Origin: Clostridia bacterium
GTDB taxonomy: Bacteria; Bacillota; Clostridia; UMGS1810
DNA length: 64,000 nt
Assembly (NCBI GenBank): GCA_017416845.1
Contig: JAFQBA010000101.1
Location: forward strand, 1-64,000
Direction: 5' to 3'
A program made the position numbers and the translations under genes. A model generated the notes under the pieces. That model ran no database searches and had not been told where the DNA came from. It saw nothing but the letters and a program-made list of their open reading frames with translations. Of this stretch, positions 60,426 to 64,000 are shown one piece after another (position 1 is the stretch's first letter; each line of letters starts with the position of its first letter).

Positions 60426-61127
60426 TTAATCAAATTTCACTGCAAGGGGATTTTTAGCATGGATAAGATCGACAACTTTAAGCTGCAAAAGGAGCTGGCT
60501 TTCGGGGTCGATTTCCATTTTCTTGCCCTCTGTGAGATAGTCATAAATCATTTTGTAATAGGTGGCTGTGCCAACATTGAACGCATCGCCTTCAAGATCA
60601 AAAGCTTCTTCGGTAAAGCTTAAGGTTTCGGTGCAATACATTGGAAGCTTGTTTTCGTCTTCCATGGGAGCCGCGAGAACTTCTCTGTCGGGTTCGTTTT
60701 CGAGGTTATAATATTTAATGTCAATGTGATACATTCCTGCTTTAAGGCTTCCCTTACTTCCCTGAATGAGATAAAGATATGGCACATAGCAGTTTGTTGT
60801 TGTGATTTCAATGTCAACAAGGGGAGCATTTGGTGCTGTAAGAATGATTTTTGCATAGTCCTTGGCATCACCAAAGGTTTTTGCAAGGTCAAGCTTGGAG
60901 AAAACACTCACATTTTCGGGGAAGTTCATGAGGTCAAGACCCTGGTCGATGGGATGAGGACCTGTGTTTCTCACTTCACCGCCCGAAAAACTCTGAAGAT
61001 TCTGATACACGGTTGAATTTGGAAAACAGCCCGCATTTTCAATTAACGCACCAACTCTGACACGCACGCCCGCATCGGTGTAATCTCTGCCAAAAAGAGT
61101 GAATTTTCCGCAAAAACTTCTGTCAGG
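60426..61127 (-). pseudogene. 5'-truncated Gfo/Idh/MocA oxidoreductase
   Basis: The frame reads through 233 residues that match the C-terminal domain of Gfo/Idh/MocA oxidoreductases (VRVRVGALIENAGCF, GPHPIDQGLDLM, TEGKKMEIDP). The family is normally 330-390 residues with an N-terminal Rossmann domain; that part is missing. The coding match starts at PDRSFCGKFTLFGRDYTDAG (61068-61127), directly after an in-frame TAG (61128-61130). A terminator lies just before it. Without NAD(P) binding it should be inactive. The GTG at 61067 has no good ribosome binding site. Confidence 0.75.
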
Positions 61128-61133
61128 CTAATC

Positions 61134-61175
61134 AAAAAAGAAAAACATTGAAATTAATCAACATTTTTCTTTTTT
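61134..61175. terminator. Terminator after the PocR-AraC gene
   Basis: AAAAAAGAAAAA (61134-61145) pairs with TTTTTCTTTTT on the other arm (to 61175). It is followed by T residues on both strands. It lies 20 bases past the stop of the gene at 61196-62029 and right before the truncated oxidoreductase. Confidence 0.75.
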
Positions 61176-61195
61176 AAATCTTTTAAATTTTTCTC

Positions 61196-62029
61196 TCACA
61201 GTCTGTGTTTTTTTCGATAGCTTGTGGCTGAAATTCCCATAAGTTTTCTAAAAACTCCCGAAAAATGACAGTAATCGGAAAATCCAACCCGCTCGGCAAT
61301 CTGACTTATTGATTCGTCGGTTTCACGAAGCATCCGACATGCGTGAAAAATGCGCTGTTTGCGTATATAAGATGCAACTGAACATCCGAGATAGTCTTTT
61401 GCGATTCCATAGAGATTTGTACGACGCAAATGGAATTCGTTGCATATGTCCTCAACGGTTATATTGTTTTCGAGATTATTTTCAATAAACATATCCATAC
61501 GGCGTATAAATCCGTTTTTTCCCGGAGTGACCCAGCTGTTTGAAAGAATATATGCGGTGATAGCTTCAAGAACAGTCGCTCCGGCATCAATCTGTGCAAC
61601 GCTTTTAATAGGAATTGCGTCTATTGCATCGAAAATTCCCGGGAAAGCTTGTTCATCAAACTTTCGTTTCAGGCTCTTTCGGGTTTCATCGGCGGTGTCC
61701 TCAGTAAGAATCTGGCCAAAGGTAACATAGCCAAAGATTCCATTTGAATCGAAAATAGGAGTGATTACCTCCGTGAGTCCCAAATGGCACAAATATTTCA
61801 TGGTTTTCTCATTTTTGCGACATGCTTCAACATTTATGCGGTCACAATTTTTGCAGTTGCTTTTCCAGTGCTCGTCCTTAGATATGGTGTTACAAAAGTT
61901 TGCTCCTTTTTTTGCAGGATAACCCATAACAAATTTCCCGTCCTTATCGAGCAAAACAACCGATATTCCTGTTAGTGTGTGGAAATCACGAAACAATTTG
62001 TGCAAGCCGGTTTCGTTAATATTAAGCAT
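61196..62029 (-). CDS. PocR-type sensor AraC-family regulator
   Basis: The 277-residue protein has a PocR ligand-binding domain (about 1-150) with the Cys-rich FCNTISKDEHWKSNCKNCDR and a following CHLGLTEV. An AraC helix-turn-helix region (about 175-277: VEDICNEFHLRRTNLYG, ISQIAERVGFSDYCHFSGVFRK) ends it. PocR domains sense small hydrocarbon or sugar ligands. The ATG at 62027-62029 fits the AAGGTGAT site. It lies 10 bases downstream of the rhamnosidase gene and probably controls that operon. Confidence 0.88.
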   Translation of the reverse strand: MLNINETGLHKLFRDFHTLTGISVVLLDKDGKFVMGYPAKKGANFCNTISKDEHWKSNCKNCDRINVEACRKNEKTMKYLCHLGLTEVITPIFDSNGIFGYVTFGQILTEDTADETRKSLKRKFDEQAFPGIFDAIDAIPIKSVAQIDAGATVLEAITAYILSNSWVTPGKNGFIRRMDMFIENNLENNITVEDICNEFHLRRTNLYGIAKDYLGCSVASYIRKQRIFHACRMLRETDESISQIAERVGFSDYCHFSGVFRKLMGISATSYRKKHRL

Positions 62030-62039
62030 TGGCATCACC

Positions 62040-64000
62040 TTATTTGATTATTGCGTAAGATTTTTTTGAATCAACAAACATGTGTACGTCACCGTTTGGC
62101 ATAACAAGCTTTTTGTCAACAGCGCAAGGTGCTTCAACACTGATTGCAAATCCGTTTTCATCGTCTGTCCACGAAACAGACACAACACCAAATCTTGTGG
62201 GTACTTTTCCTTTGGCAAATTTAAGACCTGCAGTGGTAGGTTTTATTATAATTTCATCCTCAAATCCGACTTTAACACCAAGAAGATTTGAAGATATTTC
62301 ATAAAGCGGAGCACTTGACCATGCGTGACATTCACTTCTTAGTTTGTCTTTGGGCATTTCTCGCCAGGTGGTGCAGTGGTTGTCAATCATTTTTCGCCAA
62401 CCGTCAAAATTTTCAAAAATCAAATCGGCATTTCCGCTTTTTTCAAGAGCACGGAAAAGGAAAAAGTTCATGGAAAAAGAAGTTTTTACAAGGTCTTCAT
62501 CTTTCATATGAGAAAGCATTTTTTGTGCATTTTCTTCATCTTCAAGCTCTGCAAGAATTGACCAGACAATTGTATGAACACTGTAGGAGCCCTCTTTTCC
62601 GCTGTCTTTATAAAGACCTCTTTCGGCATCAAAACAATGCTTCTTTATGTTTTTGGCAATCTCGCAGTATCTCTCGTCATATTCTTCCGCCATTGCATTC
62701 TTTCCGGTTTTTTTGCATATGTCGGATGCACAACGCAGTGCATAGGCATAATACATACTGTAAGCCGTTATGGGTTTACCTCTTTCGCAAACCGGCTCAC
62801 CGCCCTGATAGCCCGGAGTATAGTCAACGAAATCCCAGTATATACCTCTTGTTACAAGTCCCTCGTCTGAAAGTTCGGTTTCAAAACGCTCAAGAATTTT
62901 ATATATTGTACCGATAAATTTCTTTGCAAAAGCAGTATCATGGGAATACTCCATATAATCATGAAGCATAAATATCCACATAAGAGTAAAACCGGGAATG
63001 ACCTGAGGAAATACCGACGGATAGAAAGAAGAAAGATATCCGTTTGCCATTTGTGATGCGGCAAACTCTTCTATGCATTTTTTCACGATTCTTGTGTCAC
63101 TTGTCATACGCATGAGGACAGATGCTTCAATTAAAGAGTCCATTACATACTGATACTGTTCATAGTACGGACAGTCATAGAATGTTTCGTGTGTACAGCA
63201 ATAAATCGTGTTGATGCTTATATCAAACATCTTGTTTATGTATTCATCGGAGCACTCAAACTCTGCTTCAAGCTTCACGGGGTAGTGCCAGAATTTTGCA
63301 CTGACAGATTCAAGTGCATCACAAACACCCTCGCCTTCAATGCGGATAAAACGAAAAGCTCTGAACCAGAATGGACAAAACTTATCTCCGGCTTTGATTT
63401 TTACAATGTCATACTTGCCGTCGAATACTCCGTCAATATCATCACACATGGTTTTTGTGCCATCGGGCTGAATGTAGGACTCGGCATATATGATTTTTGC
63501 AGAAACATCATTTTTAAACTTAAAGCAAACCTTTGACGTGGAATATTTTCCGGCATCAAGTTCGATGAAATCCTTTCCTTTTCGAACAAGAGAAAAATTC
63601 ATTTCTTCACCGGGATAAAGCATGGGAATAGGTCTTTTTTCAAGTTGTTTGCCTCTTTCAATTCCGTTTACGGTTTCGGGGCCGTATTCAAAATCAAATC
63701 CATCCAAAAAAGGTTCATTTCCGAATGTTTCAAGAGCAAACTCTTCATAATCGCCCGTGTAGTCATATTCTTCATACGGCGGTATGAAGCTGTAAAACGG
63801 ACTGCCGTAAATAAATTTTACCTTATTGTTTTTGCGGCAAATCCAGTTTGCAGAGCTAACAATTTCATTGCTTTCCGATACCGCCTCAAAGATAAATTCA
63901 ATCTTTTGTTTTTTGAACACCGAAGTGAATTTTTTTTCGTCGGTTATGTGCATAACCGTTATTTTGATTTCATTATCGCCTTTTTTCAGTTCGTTTGTGA
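62040..64000 (-). CDS. Alpha-L-rhamnosidase (GH78-type), N terminus beyond the window
   Basis: The frame is open to the window edge; about 15 extra codons (TNELKKGDNEIKITV) precede the first Met at 63951-63953, so the true start is outside. Over 650 residues are visible: a beta-sandwich part, then an (alpha/alpha)6 barrel (about 260-560 of the visible part) with CTHETFYDCPYYEQYQY, GIYWDFVDY and a final beta domain. These match the six-hairpin rhamnosidase family. It releases L-rhamnose from pectin or glycans. No signal peptide can be judged. Confidence 0.85.
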   Translation of the reverse strand, partial: TNELKKGDNEIKITVMHITDEKKFTSVFKKQKIEFIFEAVSESNEIVSSANWICRKNNKVKFIYGSPFYSFIPPYEEYDYTGDYEEFALETFGNEPFLDGFDFEYGPETVNGIERGKQLEKRPIPMLYPGEEMNFSLVRKGKDFIELDAGKYSTSKVCFKFKNDVSAKIIYAESYIQPDGTKTMCDDIDGVFDGKYDIVKIKAGDKFCPFWFRAFRFIRIEGEGVCDALESVSAKFWHYPVKLEAEFECSDEYINKMFDISINTIYCCTHETFYDCPYYEQYQYVMDSLIEASVLMRMTSDTRIVKKCIEEFAASQMANGYLSSFYPSVFPQVIPGFTLMWIFMLHDYMEYSHDTAFAKKFIGTIYKILERFETELSDEGLVTRGIYWDFVDYTPGYQGGEPVCERGKPITAYSMYYAYALRCASDICKKTGKNAMAEEYDERYCEIAKNIKKHCFDAERGLYKDSGKEGSYSVHTIVWSILAELEDEENAQKMLSHMKDEDLVKTSFSMNFFLFRALEKSGNADLIFENFDGWRKMIDNHCTTWREMPKDKLRSECHAWSSAPLYEISSNLLGVKVGFEDEIIIKPTTAGLKFAKGKVPTRFGVVSVSWTDDENGFAISVEAPCAVDKKLVMPNGDVHMFVDSKKSYAIIK

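Noticed and set aside
62288-62917. Plus-strand frame of 209 codons
   Set aside because: It is a shadow of the rhamnosidase gene, which has clear family motifs on the other strand.

Overview
The window looks like a chromosome segment from an uncultured or little-studied gut-type Clostridia (Bacillota). Supporting signs are AAAGGAG/GGAGG ribosome binding sites before nearly every gene, frequent GTG/TTG starts, sigma-A promoters, S-layer homology (SLH) proteins, a DUF4317 protein, a GerS-like lipoprotein beside nnrD and mazEF, and DNRLRE-type carbohydrate modules. I cannot name the species. No tRNA, rRNA, CRISPR array, transposase or phage gene was seen.

Layout. (1) 1-3,900: a housekeeping end with a secreted protein, a mazEF-type toxin-antitoxin pair, a GerS-like lipoprotein, NnrD and a small membrane protein. 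(2) 3,960-15,060: one transcription unit on the minus strand that encodes what looks like a complete ubiquitin-like (Ubl) conjugation system. In order of transcription: XRE regulator, a 47-residue small protein, two membrane zinc-ribbon proteins, a Ubl, an E1-like enzyme, an E2-like protein fused to six membrane helices and an FHA domain, a lipoprotein, a trypsin-like protease, a membrane JAB peptidase, a RING-like/zinc-ribbon protein with a Pro/Gln/Tyr tail, and a second JAB peptidase carrying an extracellular LysM. It has its own promoter with phased inverted repeats and is bounded by terminators at both ends. (3) 15,180-41,420: a type VII secretion (T7SS) locus on the same strand: an active-looking Ser/Thr kinase, two copper-amine-oxidase-domain secreted proteins, an FHA protein, a PP2C phosphatase, a small membrane protein, EssC, a YukD/EsaB Ubl, five WXG100-type proteins, a stand-alone targeting-module protein, three tandem lipases, three LXG-like substrates with DUF4176 partners, an SLH protein and a membrane protein. 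(4) 42,016-43,797: MnmM and a DUF4317 protein on the plus strand. (5) 43,925-64,000: carbohydrate use, mostly minus strand: AGE-family epimerase, heparinase-like polysaccharide lyase, SLH proteins, a DNRLRE protein, a creatininase-family protein, a GH20-like hydrolase, two AraC regulators, a broken Gfo/Idh/MocA gene and an alpha-L-rhamnosidase that runs off the window.

How the parts may work together. The kinase, the phosphatase and three FHA-containing proteins (EssC, the FHA protein and the E2 fusion) suggest that phosphothreonine signalling joins the T7SS and Ubl systems at the membrane. All LXG-like substrates, all three lipases and a stand-alone 93-residue protein share one helical module of about 90 residues ending in YxxxE, the known T7SS export signal. 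The module is N-terminal in the LXG-like proteins and C-terminal in the lipases. The neighbourhood suggests that the Ubl system modifies T7SS parts or substrates, but the sequence does not prove it.
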